Origin: Chamaecrista fasciculata
Lineage: Eukaryota; Streptophyta; Magnoliopsida; Fabales; Fabaceae
Length of the DNA stretch: 64,000 nt
Assembly: GCA_003254925.1 (NCBI GenBank)
Contig: QANZ01052391.1
Coordinates: 177,077 to 241,076, forward strand
Direction: 5' to 3'
Below are positions 12,414-24,072 of this stretch, in pieces (position 1 is the first letter of the stretch; each line of letters opens with the position of its first letter). Below the pieces are notes generated by a model. It was not told the origin of the DNA. It saw only the letters and a program-made list of their open reading frames with translations, and made no database searches. The position numbers were made by a program, and so were the translations under genes.

Positions 12414-12583
12414 GAGAATGAATCTACTGCAGTGACTCAGTTCAGTGGATCCTGCAATATGAAACAAAGATGGATGTATTAATCAGAATGCAGTACTTTT
12501 GTTTAGTGAAACACTAAGTTTTGATTTATTTGTTTCACACTGCAGGATCCACTGCACTGAGTCACTACAGTGGATCCTTCATC
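12414..12583. mobile_element. 170-bp hairpin MITE, 9-bp target duplication
   Basis: Arms at about 12420-12468 and 12529-12580 pair at about 90%, for example AGTGACTCAGTTCAGTGGAT with a near-identical complement. The loop is about 60 nt. CATATATCT lies on both sides (12405-12413, 12584-12592), a 9-bp duplication that suggests a MULE-derived MITE. It interrupts one unit of the tandem repeat inside the 11999-14295 element. Its transcript would fold like a microRNA precursor. It matches none of the conserved plant microRNAs I know. Confidence 0.75.
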
Positions 12584-13167
12584 CATATATCTCCCTAGTT
12601 ATATTCAAATTATACACATGATATGATGTGATGTCAGAAAGATTTTAGAACAAGCTTTCTAAAGATATATGGTAGACACAAAATAACAATTTATTAGAGA
12701 AATGATTATTAACCTTAAGAGTAAGTCAATTATTCTATATCTTTCTTTAAGCAAATGATCAATGTAACACACCATCTTTGAGAAGAACTATCTCCTTAGT
12801 TATACGTTTAAATTATATATATGATAAGGCAATCGAAATACCTTGAAACAAGCTTTTTAAGATATATGGCTTGCATACATATACATGACATTTTGAAGAG
12901 AAAATTATTATCTTCAAAAGTATGATATTGAACCATTTCTTAATTTTCTTTTAGAAAATAATGATCAACACTTCATCTTTAAGAACAATTATAGTCATCT
13001 ATATGCTTCTTAGAGAGATTGATATCTTAAAGAGTGAATTTTAGGCTTTGAAATTAGAACTTTCAACTATTTTATAATGTCCTATTAGTAAATGATATAT
13101 TAACCCACTATTTTTGGAAGTATATCTCTATAACATTATACGTTCAAATCATATATATATATATGAT

Positions 13168-13804
13168 TATGGATGGCAACGGATAGGGTATCCGGTGGTT
13201 TTGCCACTATCCGTATCCGTATGTGTTTATCCTATATAATATCTGTACCCTATTCGTATCCAATAAATTAATATCTGTATCCGCACCCTATCCGATATCC
13301 GGTATCCAACGGATACCCGAAATATCCGAAAAAATATGGATATAGGATAGGATATCCTATTTTATAAATCGGATATATCGGGTATCCGATATCTATTATC
13401 CGCCAACTAATATAATTAAATGAAATTATTATTTATTTACATTTTAAATTTATTTTTTAAAATAAAAAATTAAATATAAAATAACTAAAATATGATTATA
13501 TAAAAAATATATATGAATATAATTAATTAAATTTAAATGTTTATATATAAAATGTTAAATTAAAAGTAAAATATAAAAATTAAATAAGTAATAGGGTATC
13601 GGATATCAGATACCCTAAATATCCATTCATTTCGGACGGATATAGGGTATCCGAGGTTAATATTCGTATCCGTCCAATATCCGAAAAAATTTAATTTTCA
13701 CTATCTGTATCCGTATCCGATATCCGGTATCCGACGGATATCGGATATTTTTTCAGACGGATATGGATGGATATCCTAAGTATCCTAAACCATTGCCATC
13801 CCTA
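13168..13804. mobile_element. hAT MITE rich in TATCCG motifs
   Basis: A 637-bp element with a perfect 8-bp duplication TATATGAT (13160-13167, 13805-13812). The ends read TATGGATGGCAACGGATAGG and, on the other strand, TAGGGATGGCAATGG, a typical plant hAT terminus. Both arms are filled with GGATATCC/TATCCG repeats pointing toward each other around an AT-rich centre. No coding frame. It sits inside the long-TIR element and is therefore younger than it. Confidence 0.9.
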
Positions 13805-14304
13805 TATATGATATGATATTGTAAAAATCTTGAAATAAACTTCCGAATGCCATATTGTATGCATGATTTTAATGAATAACATGAAAGATATATTATCTCA
13901 AAAGATGTTGGGTTAACTATCATTGATTGAAAAAAAAAATTATTAAATAGTTGATTGTCTTATTATTTTTAAAGCCGATAATTCTTTTTATATTATTCTA
14001 TGGTATGCAAGTCATATATAATTAGAAAATTTGCTCCAAGATATTTTTAATGTCACATCATATGTTTTAATTGGACACATAACAAAAGAGATGCATACTC
14101 TAAAAAATCAAAAAGAAATTGTTGAGTACATAATTGGCATGTGAACTAATGTTATTATCTTTTAACAAAAATAAACTAGAGAGCCTCAGTGTGATAATAG
14201 AATAAACCACATACCACTCATTTAAAAAAAATTTGAACAATAGGCTCTACCATACAAATGAGTCAAACCATATTAACATTTTGTGTTATTTACCCATTTT
14301 TTCA

Positions 14305-15425
14305 TTAAATTTGTTTCATGATATACATTCAAATTCGGTTATCATGACAAGATTGATTTTATAGTACTTGTATATACATTCATTATAGTCTTTTTGTTCT
14401 TTGCTGAAATTGTAGTCTTTGTTTCAAAATTTAAAATATATGTTACTTTAGGTATAAATTAGGCACCAACCTCTCTATACCCAAACCAATACCTAATTAA
14501 GTAGCAACACAAATTCTTTTATTTAAATTCAATAATTTAATACTTAAAAAATCAAATTCTAAATTAATAAATAAATTTTAGGAATATCTATAAAATATAA
14601 AAATTTTGATGATTTCCAACATAATATATATATATATATATATATGTATAGTAGAATGAATTAAGATTACAAATAGAAACAAATACATAAAGGACAAATG
14701 AAAGTGTGAATAATAGTGTGGGTAAGGGGACCCCTATCTCTCTACCCATCATCAAATTATTAAACAGACACATATTCCATTATTCACCAAACATTCATAC
14801 CCGCCCCATATCCTTATACCTTACATATATACCTTATCTGATTAATTTAATTCAAATTTTTTATCATATATAAATATATAGTTTAATGACCTAACTCTTT
14901 CTTCAAAAGTATGTATACATTGATACTAGTGTTTGTGTTGGCCAATTAATATTTCATATATAGAGGTTATGTTATTGTCAAAGGTAGAGTTATTAATGCT
15001 TTAAATAAATTAGGCATAGTTATATATGTATTGGCTAATAATTATAACTTTCAATTTAATAACAATATCACCTTCACATGTTTGACTATATTATTGTAGA
15101 TTATTGCATGGCCAAAGTTTAACAATATTCTCATGGTGAAAAGCTCTGATATATATGTATTAGAATCATGACCATGATTCCATAAAATATAATGTTAGGT
15201 ATAGTTAAATAGAATTAATCATTTCTAGATCCAATAGTGTGTGTAATAACACTTAGAATTATATATGCACATTTAAGCTTGTATGTAAGAATTTAGAGAT
15301 GTCAATATATGGTAGTTGTGTAAGATACATATTAGCAAGAGATTTTTTAAAATTGGCAATAACTTTTTTCGGGGGCTAATTCTATATATAATTAAGTAAA
15401 TAAGGTAATTGGTGGGAAACGTATA
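14305..15425. other. Intergenic DNA, no gene seen
   Basis: AT-rich, with a (TA)n tract near 14627-14645. A tract of C-rich and AT-rich words at 14720-14830 has no open frame of interest. Confidence 0.5.
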
Positions 15426-15429
15426 TTTA

Positions 15430-15605
15430 ATTGTATACTCTTTTTTGGCAACTTAAATTTGGATAAAACAAAGACGATGTTCGAATTCCGCCTCATGTAT
15501 TGTAGCAATTAATTGGTACAAACTCTTAAATGAAGCCCAAATCTGCGGAGGATTAGTCGTCGACTTATGAGGGATGTCTTAGACAATGAAAAAGCCCACA
15601 TTGAT
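15430..15605 (+). mobile_element. tRNA-derived SINE, probable
   Basis: Contains a polymerase III B-box-like GTTCGAATTCC at 15479-15489, followed by a less AT-rich body with GCGGAGGATTAGTCGTCGAC. An A-box is only weakly visible upstream (TTTTTGGCAACTTAAAT) and no target duplication was found, so confidence is moderate. Confidence 0.5.
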
Positions 15606-16220
15606 TGTTGATTATTATTTATTGATTTTTTTTCTTTCGAAAATTACGTTAATGTTTGATAACGCAGTGCAACGGCATGCATTTTAAACTCATAAGTCAA
15701 TTAAGAAAATTTTGAAAAGCTTGGTCATATTTTTTCCTAATAATAATGTGCTCACTGCAGACAAATTCAACTTTCAATAATTAAGTTGCATCACAATGAT
15801 CATGATTCAATTCAGTCCATAATTTATTACTTTTCTTATAATATACGCTTCAAATTGATCAATCAAACATTAATTATTGCCAATATTGATTTTGAGCATC
15901 ACAAGAAATTAAGAGAAGTATAATTCATACATAAATAATCGTGTGTTTGTTAATGGTTTATTAGTGTGTACGTATCTGTATATGCAAGCATATCATAATT
16001 AATCGTGTGTTTAATAATAAATATTATTATTAAGTGGTTAATTATAGCCATTAATATCATGAGGAATTCATGTTCCAAAGCCAACTAACCAAGTACAGTG
16101 ACATTAACTAATTTAATTAAAACCCTCAATAATTATAAGAGCTTCCCAACTAATTAGCTAATTTAATTAGTTGTGGTTGTTGAGTTGACACAGATAAATT
16201 AATTATACAAGGCTAGTAAT
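15606..16220. other. Intergenic DNA, no gene seen
   Basis: AT-rich sequence between a probable SINE and a Stowaway element. Nothing recognisable. Confidence 0.5.
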
Positions 16221-16222
16221 TA

Positions 16223-16496
16223 CTTCCTCCGTTCCTATATATCTGATGTTTAAAGTAAAAACACACAGACCAAGGAAATGATTAGCTCACCTAAAATGAA
16301 GAGAAAAATGAGATAAAAAGACTAAACTATCCCTATTAAATTACTAGGAAAATGTTTATTCATTTATGACTCTACTATATTTAATAGGGATAGAATGGTA
16401 AAAGAATAATTAATGCTCTCTTGAAGTTATAAAACATCAGATATTTTGGAATAAAAAAAGTTCTCCAGAAAAGTAGATATTCAGGAACGGAGGAAG
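16223..16496. mobile_element. Stowaway MITE (Tc1/mariner)
   Basis: A 274-bp element flanked by TA on both sides (16221-16222, 16497-16498). The left end reads CTTCCTCCGTTCCTATAT and the right end, on the other strand, CTTCCTCCGTTCCTGAATAT. CTCCCTCCGT-type termini with TA duplication define plant Stowaway MITEs. The interior pairs further (ACTATCCCTATTAAAT against ATTTAATAGGGATAG), so the whole element folds into a hairpin. Non-autonomous, no coding sequence. Confidence 0.92.
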
Positions 16497-16499
16497 TAA

Positions 16500-16967
16500 T
16501 TATTATAACTTTGCATAAACAGTGAATACCTTTCCGTGTAGCTTTGTCTTTCTTTCTTCCTTTCTTTTCATTGACTTTAACTATTAGTAATTTATAAAAA
16601 TTCAGATTTGAAAATATACTTTATGGCTCTGAATTCTTAACATTTCTTGACATTTAAAATATTAATCTGCAAATTACGAATGAAAGTTGGATTTTTTTTT
16701 AAGAGAAAATAATAATGAAGAGAAAAATATATAATTTTGTCCAACTGATGGACTTTATTTAACAAAAATAATGAGAGTGAATTACTTTATATTTACATCT
16801 CTCTTTACCTAATTAATAACATCCCTTATTTTCTTTATTATTTATTAATCAGAACATCTAAATTCATGTATCAAATCACTTTTAAGTACATTTGTCTTTA
16901 AATTAATGCCTAGTTTCAATACATTTTATAATAATTATATAATTTCATACCTTTAAAGCTGGTCGGC

Positions 16968-16999
<32 letters not shown>

Positions 17000-17207
17000 A
17001 TCAATTAGGGTTTTCTGTGTTCTTGCCTATATCCTTTTTCAAATCATGATCAACAATTTAACCTAAAAAGCTTTATATTAGATTATACATATGTGTGTGT
17101 ATGAGAGAGAGTGTGTGTGTTTGTGTGCGTGTGACATGTCTGCTCAGAATAATGATTAAGACATACAAAAAGAAAAGCTGCTTAATTAACTATAAGTTGA
17201 TGCTCTC

Positions 17208-17242
<35 letters not shown>

Positions 17243-20200
17243 GTATTATATAAATGTCAAGTGTTCAAGTGTTCAACTAAGATCGACCATGTTTTATTAA
17301 TTAGTATTCATAAGATTTTAGAATGAATGGAGGAATCATGGGTGTGGGATTCTCAAACACATGCAACTTATTAATTAATTACTTATAATTCATGGTTATC
17401 ATCCATATGTACAATTCATTTATGTAATCATCTTTCCCAAACTCTCGCACCATCCCCATAATTATTTTATTTTTCTACATCTTACCTAATTATTGAGATT
17501 TTAATCCTATCCACACAATATTAACATGTTAGATTTTGAAACCCAAATATCCGTCTATGGTGAAGTCTAATCACGTTATGGATAAATCCGTTGGAAAGAT
17601 AATCGCGGAGAGGTGAAGAGAACGATATTGGAATGACCTTAATCAGAGGCCAGACTTGCCTGCATATGCGCCACCCAAAGTTGGTGTCATGATAAGGGTT
17701 GCATAGTAACAAGGTCAACGGAAATTTATTTAGCCCACATCAGATAGTTTTAGTTATGAGCTCTTCCATTATGTGATCTTCTTAGAGAATCTCATGGATG
17801 TAAATATCTATCACAACTGAATGTGACTAAAGTCATAGTTTTATTGTAGACTTAGAAGGATTGAACTAGTCATGTATAGAAACATGTTTAGGAAATCTAT
17901 AATACTATTTTTTCGATGAAACATATGGTTATATCATCAAATCTTTTGAGTTGTAGTAGCACTTATAAACAGATCCAGTTATATATATTTTTTAATAATA
18001 AAAAAATTACGTTATGATATTAAGACAAATTTAATTATCAAAAATATTTTTTTCAATAAAAAAATATACACAAAAATTAACAAGATTTACATAACTTGTG
18101 TTACATCTTCAACTTGAACGTTAAAAAAACTCCATTACCATAATATATGATATACAAATAAAAAACCTTTAGACTTGATCCTCTCTTATAACAAGTCATT
18201 ATTATACTAAAAAACAAATTTCTATTAATGTGTATACTAAATTTGAACTATCTTAAATTAAACCAAACTATTTGTCTACCAATTTAAATTGATTTTATCT
18301 CGGTTTAATTTGGTTAAGTCATTTTTGTTTGATTTTGAATGCCTTAAATTAAAGCAATAACCCAATTGATTACTAGGTTACAAATTCACATTGTCATTTA
18401 TATAGATGGTTCACTTAAAGACAAATATATATGCAACAATTTCATTAGGATACAAGTCACTAAAAAACAACACAAATTAATTAGTTTTGTTTTAACATTG
18501 TTATTGTTTAATGTAAACATTATTAATTGCATATTTCTAGAAGTCACAATTATTCATATTTTGGTGGGTTTTTCATGGTCCCTTTAGGCACTAAGAGAAC
18601 ATTTTCACCATATGCTATATTAGTGTACTTCTTAATTTACCTGTTGCTATTTCCTTGTCAGGATCTGATAAATGAAATAATTAAACATATCAATACAGAA
18701 ATTATGCTATGAGAGTAATTTTAAAAACAAAACAATTATCAATTTAATTATAAGCAAAGGATTCTCAAGATACACTTAACTAATAGTCTATGCTTTACTA
18801 ATAGCCTAGAACACTTCATTTTGAAGACGTGTCATCGTGTTAGACACATCTCCGTGTTCGACATCTGTAAATCAAATACTAGTTTAAATACTAAAAAAAA
18901 ATATCAAACAAACACACTATAAATTTCTCATTAAATTATATTATATTTAATTTCACATGCAGTTTTAAAATTTAAATAATTTTAATACGTGAAAGCTAGA
19001 ACCTAGAATGTCTATACATGGTTTATAACTATATATATCTCTTTTAATAATTTTTCATTCTTTTTAATTTGGTTACATTCTAGATTGTCTTTTTTCTTTA
19101 TATATATATATGTATATCTACTATTATATATAATTTAAATGAATCAAAATTACATATTAATAAGATATAAAATATAAGATTTAATGAATTTTTTATTATT
19201 TTTAAAATTTTATAAATATAATCAAAATAATTATTTACTATAATTTTATTATTTTATAATTTATTTTATATGTTAACATGTTAAAATAATAATAATAATA
19301 TGCACATACTAAAGATAGAATAGGGTGGTGAGGGAAATTATGGTAAAGTGTGATTAAATTAGGGCCCCACCACTTTTGGCCCAGCCACCCACCAAATAGA
19401 GGCCTTTTTGTTTTTGGTGTCTGAAATGCATTTAAAAATGTACAGAATTTGCAACATAAATTAATAAATATTTATTTTTCTTACTTTTATTATTACAAAT
19501 TGCTTAAAATTTTAGAGATTTTTATTTTTCTTAATGAAATTAGTGTATTTTGTTTAACGGAAGCTACAGTTTTCGTTAAGAAAGTAATGATTAATTTGGT
19601 GTATTTTTTTAATCATTTATGATATTCAAAATTTTTTAAAAATCAATACACTAATAGTAATGTTTTTTATGAATAAATATTACAATTTCTTAGAGAATAT
19701 TTATTCTATATGGCTTTAAAATTTTGATAGTGAAATTTTAAAATTATATATTAAATATAGATAGTATAAAAAAATACATGTAAGACAATAGAAAGTAAAA
19801 GTTTTTCCAATGGTAATTAAATAACTCCTCACTATTAAAAAATCATATAAACATAACCCACTAATTAATATATATATATTAAAAGGAATTTAAATCCTTA
19901 ACTTGATACCTATATATATACATATATACATACAAAAGAATTTTTTACCTCTCTAAATTTTATATAAACTATCAATTTGGTTCATAATATTTTATATGTT
20001 TTGGTCATTTTTATTTTTACTTTTACTTTAGTTAAATATTAACGACAAATCCTACGAGTTAATGACATGTAATGTAAAATTAAAAAATAGGATGAATTAT
20101 GTATTTAATTTATTGAAAAAAGTTAGTTAAAAAATAAAATTAACCAAAGTGCAACGAGTTTAAAGCTATGGTTACATTCACAAAAATTTCCTTTTGGCCT

Positions 20201-20265
20201 ATTTTTATAAGAATAATTCATACTTTTTGTAATTTCAATATTTCCTATTCTAAAATATATATAAT
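16500..20265. other. Gene-poor AT-rich stretch
   Basis: No intact gene found. (TA)n tracts lie near 16973-17000 and 17224-17241, with GT/GA-rich simple sequence at 17090-17135. Positions 17520-17760 form a short island of near-average GC that encodes an unrecognised 65-codon frame on the minus strand (17521-17718); it may be a relic of a gene or of an LTR element. 18235-18400 has AACCAAAC/GGTTTAATTTGG motifs like decayed hAT MITE ends. Confidence 0.5.
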
Positions 20266-20271
20266 ACTGCT

Positions 20272-20460
20272 AACAAAGGTTGACCCAGTTGGTAAGGAGT
20301 CAACTCATAACCCACAAGATCGTGAGTTCGAATTCCGCTGTCGATGTGAGCCATTGTTGGTAGGAGATCTGTAAATACCTCTTGTAAACTCTCTTAGAAC
20401 ATGAATGCATGCCTTGACTTTGGTGAACTCCGGACCAAACTCACCTAAATTTTTTCTCAT
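20272..20460 (+). mobile_element. tRNA-derived SINE
   Basis: Starts with GGTTGACCCAGTTGGTAAGG (A-box region) and has GTGAGTTCGAATTCCGC (B-box) 50 bp further on. Its body ends CCGGACCAAACTCACCTAAA with a T-rich tail and (TA)n. The body matches the minus-strand copy at 29970-30145. It is not a functional tRNA: there is no cloverleaf 3' half after the B-box. Confidence 0.8.
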
Positions 20461-20988
20461 ATATATATATATATATATAATACTTATCGGAGCATGTTAA
20501 CATTAGTAGTTAGTACAATAATGTGCTTTATTTGTTGACTTTGCTCTTCAGTTTCTTTTTTCTTTTCTTACTTAGATGATTGTAAAGTGACTTTCCTTTC
20601 AGGTGATGGACAGACAAAACTAAAGAAAGAAATCTACGAAATTATCTCTACAATATTTGGTAGAATCATGAGAACGAATGAAAGAAAATCTATATGAACT
20701 TTCAATATTGATTATTACTTACTGCCCATTTGGGTATAATTAAATAGTTCAATTGCGGAATTAAGTTAGTTCAGATATATTTTTATAGAACATGCTTGAT
20801 GTGACATGCAATGCTAGCAGTTACATAAGTAATCATTTTTATTTAACCATAGTGAACAGTGACAAATTATCTGTTTTTTTTTTTTACATAAAATTAATGA
20901 AGATAAAAATCCAATAAGAATCAAACTAGAAAAAAAAAAAAGCCTAATATTGATGAACAAAAATGGAATTTTTTTTTTTTGTTGAAAA
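20461..20988. other. Intergenic DNA between SINE and solo LTR
   Basis: AT-rich, with (TA)n at 20461-20480 and several A or T runs. No gene seen. Confidence 0.5.
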
Positions 20989-20993
20989 GAAGA

Positions 20994-22604
20994 TGTTAGT
21001 CAGGATGCACAAGGAAAATATACCAAGAGGGGGTGAATTGGTATTTAAAAATTTTTTCTAAGTTAAAAACGAGTTTTAACAAAGTTCCTTAAAACAGTTA
21101 CTCAAAACAATCTCTCTAATATAAATTCCTCGGAACAATTCCTTGTAACAGTTTCTTTCAGAACAAAGTTCTTTAGCAATAACAGATATATTTAAGAACA
21201 GATATACTTCAGATAAAACAGCTACTTAAGCAGATCAGATATATAAACAGATTGCTAATGAAAGAAAACTAATCCTTAACTCAAAAGATAAATGCGGAAT
21301 ATAAAGGAGAAATGATAAGGAATAATGACACAGCAGATTTATACTGGTTTAGAATAAGATACTAGTCCTCAACAAAGAACTTTCTCTTAAACCTACGTCC
21401 AGTCCCCAAACACAAAGTAAGGGATTTTATATTATTGCTGGGCAAACTAACCAAATTACAATTGACACTCAACAACTCACGGATCACCACTAGGGTTTCA
21501 CACTTTTACAGTTTCCCAAACCAACAAGTCCTCACATGTAACAATAAGGTTCCTCAAACAACTCCTCTTACAATGCAACCACTCACGGATAACCACTATA
21601 GGGTTTCACAACAATCGAGGGTAGGTAACCTATTACCACTAGGAGGTATACGAACGAATCAGACAGTTTCAAGAAGTATATAGAAGGGGTTCTCTCACAA
21701 AGAGATAGGTTCACACACAAAGGTGAATTGTCACAAAGACTAATCCCACAAAGGGTTCTCACAAAGAGTTAGCACTTAGTAGCTTTCAATATTCTTAGCA
21801 CACAGCATTAGCAATAGCATCTTCAATATTTGAATTCTTCAGCTTATATAGTAGTGCAGCTTCAGTAGCTTCTTTTGGAATGTTTCTTCAGCCTTGAATG
21901 CTCCAACGGCTAGGAACAATAAGATCTTCAAGAATTACGATTTGTCTTAGCTTTCTTCAGAGTCTTGACTGCATTCCCAGGTTGCTCATCTAGCATTTAT
22001 GAAATATAGACGTTGAGCATTGATCAGCATGGTCAAAATATGAAAGTTTAAAAACTTTCCTTGTCAGAGTTCATTGACCTGCAGATTATGACCAATTAGC
22101 ATAAATTCTTTCCAAATATAGATTTAGCAATTAAGAATAGCTTCAACGGTCAGCTTAAAACTTTCCCAACGTGTATAACACTAAGTTAATAATATGGAGC
22201 AAGTTCAGCACTTGATTTAAATCATATATAATGATCAGCGCATACTATAGAAAGTTTTCTAAACAGTTCCTTCAATCATATAGCGATAATTAAGGAACAT
22301 GAATAACTCTGAGATTTCTTTCCTTACTTTAGATAGATTAACACATAATCACCGATTTCACACTTAATGAAATTCTGATTTTACTCAATCATGGTCTCTC
22401 AATTAAATTAAATTATTTAAAACAATATTCCGAGACTTAAATGATCTTTTAAATTAAACTTCAATGATTAAGAGAATACATCGTGATAACCAATATTTAA
22501 TGTATATCAACTAAGAATTTTTGGCAATTATCAAAATATATAAAATTAATTTAATCATAACAAAATAAATAAACGTCAAGCCTAAGAATTATTTTATCCC
22601 AACA
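20994..22604. mobile_element. Solo LTR, Ty1/Copia-like
   Basis: A 1611-bp unit beginning TGTTAGTCAGG and ending CCCAACA, flanked by a perfect 5-bp duplication GAAGA (20989-20993, 22605-22609). The early segment CAAGAGGGGGTGAATTGG and the later CTACGTCCAGTCCCC are typical of long Copia (SIRE-like) LTRs. No internal region, primer-binding site or second LTR adjoins it, so it is a fossil solo LTR left by recombination between two LTRs. Small open frames inside it are not genes. Copia assignment is from motif memory, not a search. Confidence 0.85.
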
Positions 22605-22609
22605 GAAGA

Positions 22610-23202
22610 CATATCATATATTCTTAGTAAACAAAATTAGCAGTTTGATGCATTTCATTGATTCAATATATATCAACTGACAAATAATATATATTCAAAC
22701 AATACTCGTATAATGTAATTTAAATAATTGTTTTTGATATATTCAATTAACTGAAAAATATTAAAATTAGATAATAACTCCCATTCATATTTATGTATAC
22801 GGGAAATATTCATTTTATACTTCTATAGTATTTAACTTAATTTTTAACTTAACCTTAATTAACATGAAATAATATTATATATATAACTTAACCTTAGTAA
22901 TACTAGTTACTTCGTATGTGTTAAAGGACATGTAATGATGTAAATATTATTTTTAAACTATAAATATATTTTAAATAATGTTATTTTGTAAATTTTTCAA
23001 TAATAAATAAATTTAAAATAATCAGAATAATAACTTTAATAAATTTTTACTACTTTATTTTTAATAATATTTTAAGTTAATTAATTTTTTTTTATATTAG
23101 TTTATACATGTAATATTTTTATATTTTATGATTTTAAAGATGGACTATTAAAAAATCTCAATACAATATAATATAGACATTAAATATTCAAAATCACATA
23201 AA
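22610..23202. other. AT-rich spacer, nothing seen
   Basis: Very AT-rich, no open frame worth reporting and no repeat structure noticed. Confidence 0.55.
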
Positions 23203-23591
23203 TATATAAAAGGCCAAAGTCCTATTTTGGTCCCTCAGTTATGCTCAATGTTTCAAATTGGTCCCTCAATTATTTTTCGTTCCATATTTGTCCTTCAGTT
23301 ATGCTTAGTGTTCTAAATTGGTCCCTCAGTTATTTTTCATTTTATATTGATCCTTCAGTTATGCTTAGTGTTCCAAATTGGTCTATCAGTTGTTCAAAAT
23401 TTGACACAGTTGGTTCCTCAAACGTTTTCCATCCATTTTCCCGTCAATAAAAAAAGACAAAATTGATTTTTAACTCCTAAAGGTTTAAATTTTTTGCATT
23501 AAGGACCTTTCTCTCTATAATAGAACCAAAATGTAAGAAATATGAAATAACTAGGGGATTTTAGTTAATTTCACACAAAAAAAAAGAATTT

Positions 23592-23594
23592 TTG

Positions 23595-23669
<75 letters not shown>

Positions 23670-23670
23670 N

Positions 23671-23706
<36 letters not shown>

Positions 23707-23756
23707 CCTCCCTCCCTCTTTCTCTCTCGTCTCTCTCTCCCTCTCTCTCTCTTCCT
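23592..23756. repeat. (CT)n microsatellite with an ambiguous base
   Basis: Over 100 bp of CT repeats with C-rich interruptions (CCCT units near 23701-23720) and one N at 23670. It is the left-arm counterpart of the shorter (GA)n at about 28695-28729. The long Arg-Glu, Leu-Ser open frames through it are artefacts of the repeat. Confidence 0.9.
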
Positions 23757-24072
23757 TTGTTGTTAAGGTCATACTCACACATGCTGCTCATTTCGTCATT
23801 CATCTTCAACCTCGAGACGTGGCTAGCGGCGACGTATACGACATCCAAGACGTCGTTCTTAGCGAAAATGGCATCGTCGACTGTGATGAAACTTGGGAAG
23901 GTCCATTGGGGCTTCCATCGTAGAGCCCACGCTTCGGTACGACCAATTCTCGATTCCAAAACACGGGCTGTATGACGGAAACCCCAATGGAGCTTCCCAA
24001 GTTTCGTCACAACCGACGACGCTATTTTCCACTAAGAACGACGCCTGGGATGTCATATACGCCGACGTCGGC

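Larger units (their letters stand above)
11999..14295. mobile_element. Long-TIR element whose arms contain tandem repeats
   Basis: The left end (GAGTAAATTATATAAAGAG) and the right end read on the other strand (GGGTAAATAACACAAAATG) pair. Pairing continues inward through TTTAAATGAGTGGTATGT and further for at least 300 bp. Candidate 9-bp target sites ATATTTTTA (11990-11998) and ATTTTTTCA (14296-14304) agree at 7 of 9 positions, which fits an old MULE. Inside, a degenerate unit of roughly 190-200 bp, marked by ATCTCC-TTAGTTATA, GAAACAAGCTTTCTAA, ATATGGCTTGCAT and AATGATCAAC, recurs about five times. No transposase is visible. Two smaller MITEs (12414-12583, 13168-13804) have landed inside. Confidence 0.6.

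Noticed and set aside
20272-20345. A tRNA gene
   Set aside because: A- and B-box-like words are present but no cloverleaf 3' half or acceptor stem; it belongs to a SINE family with several copies here.
21435-21683. 82-codon frame in the solo LTR
   Set aside because: Lies within an LTR and shows no known domain.
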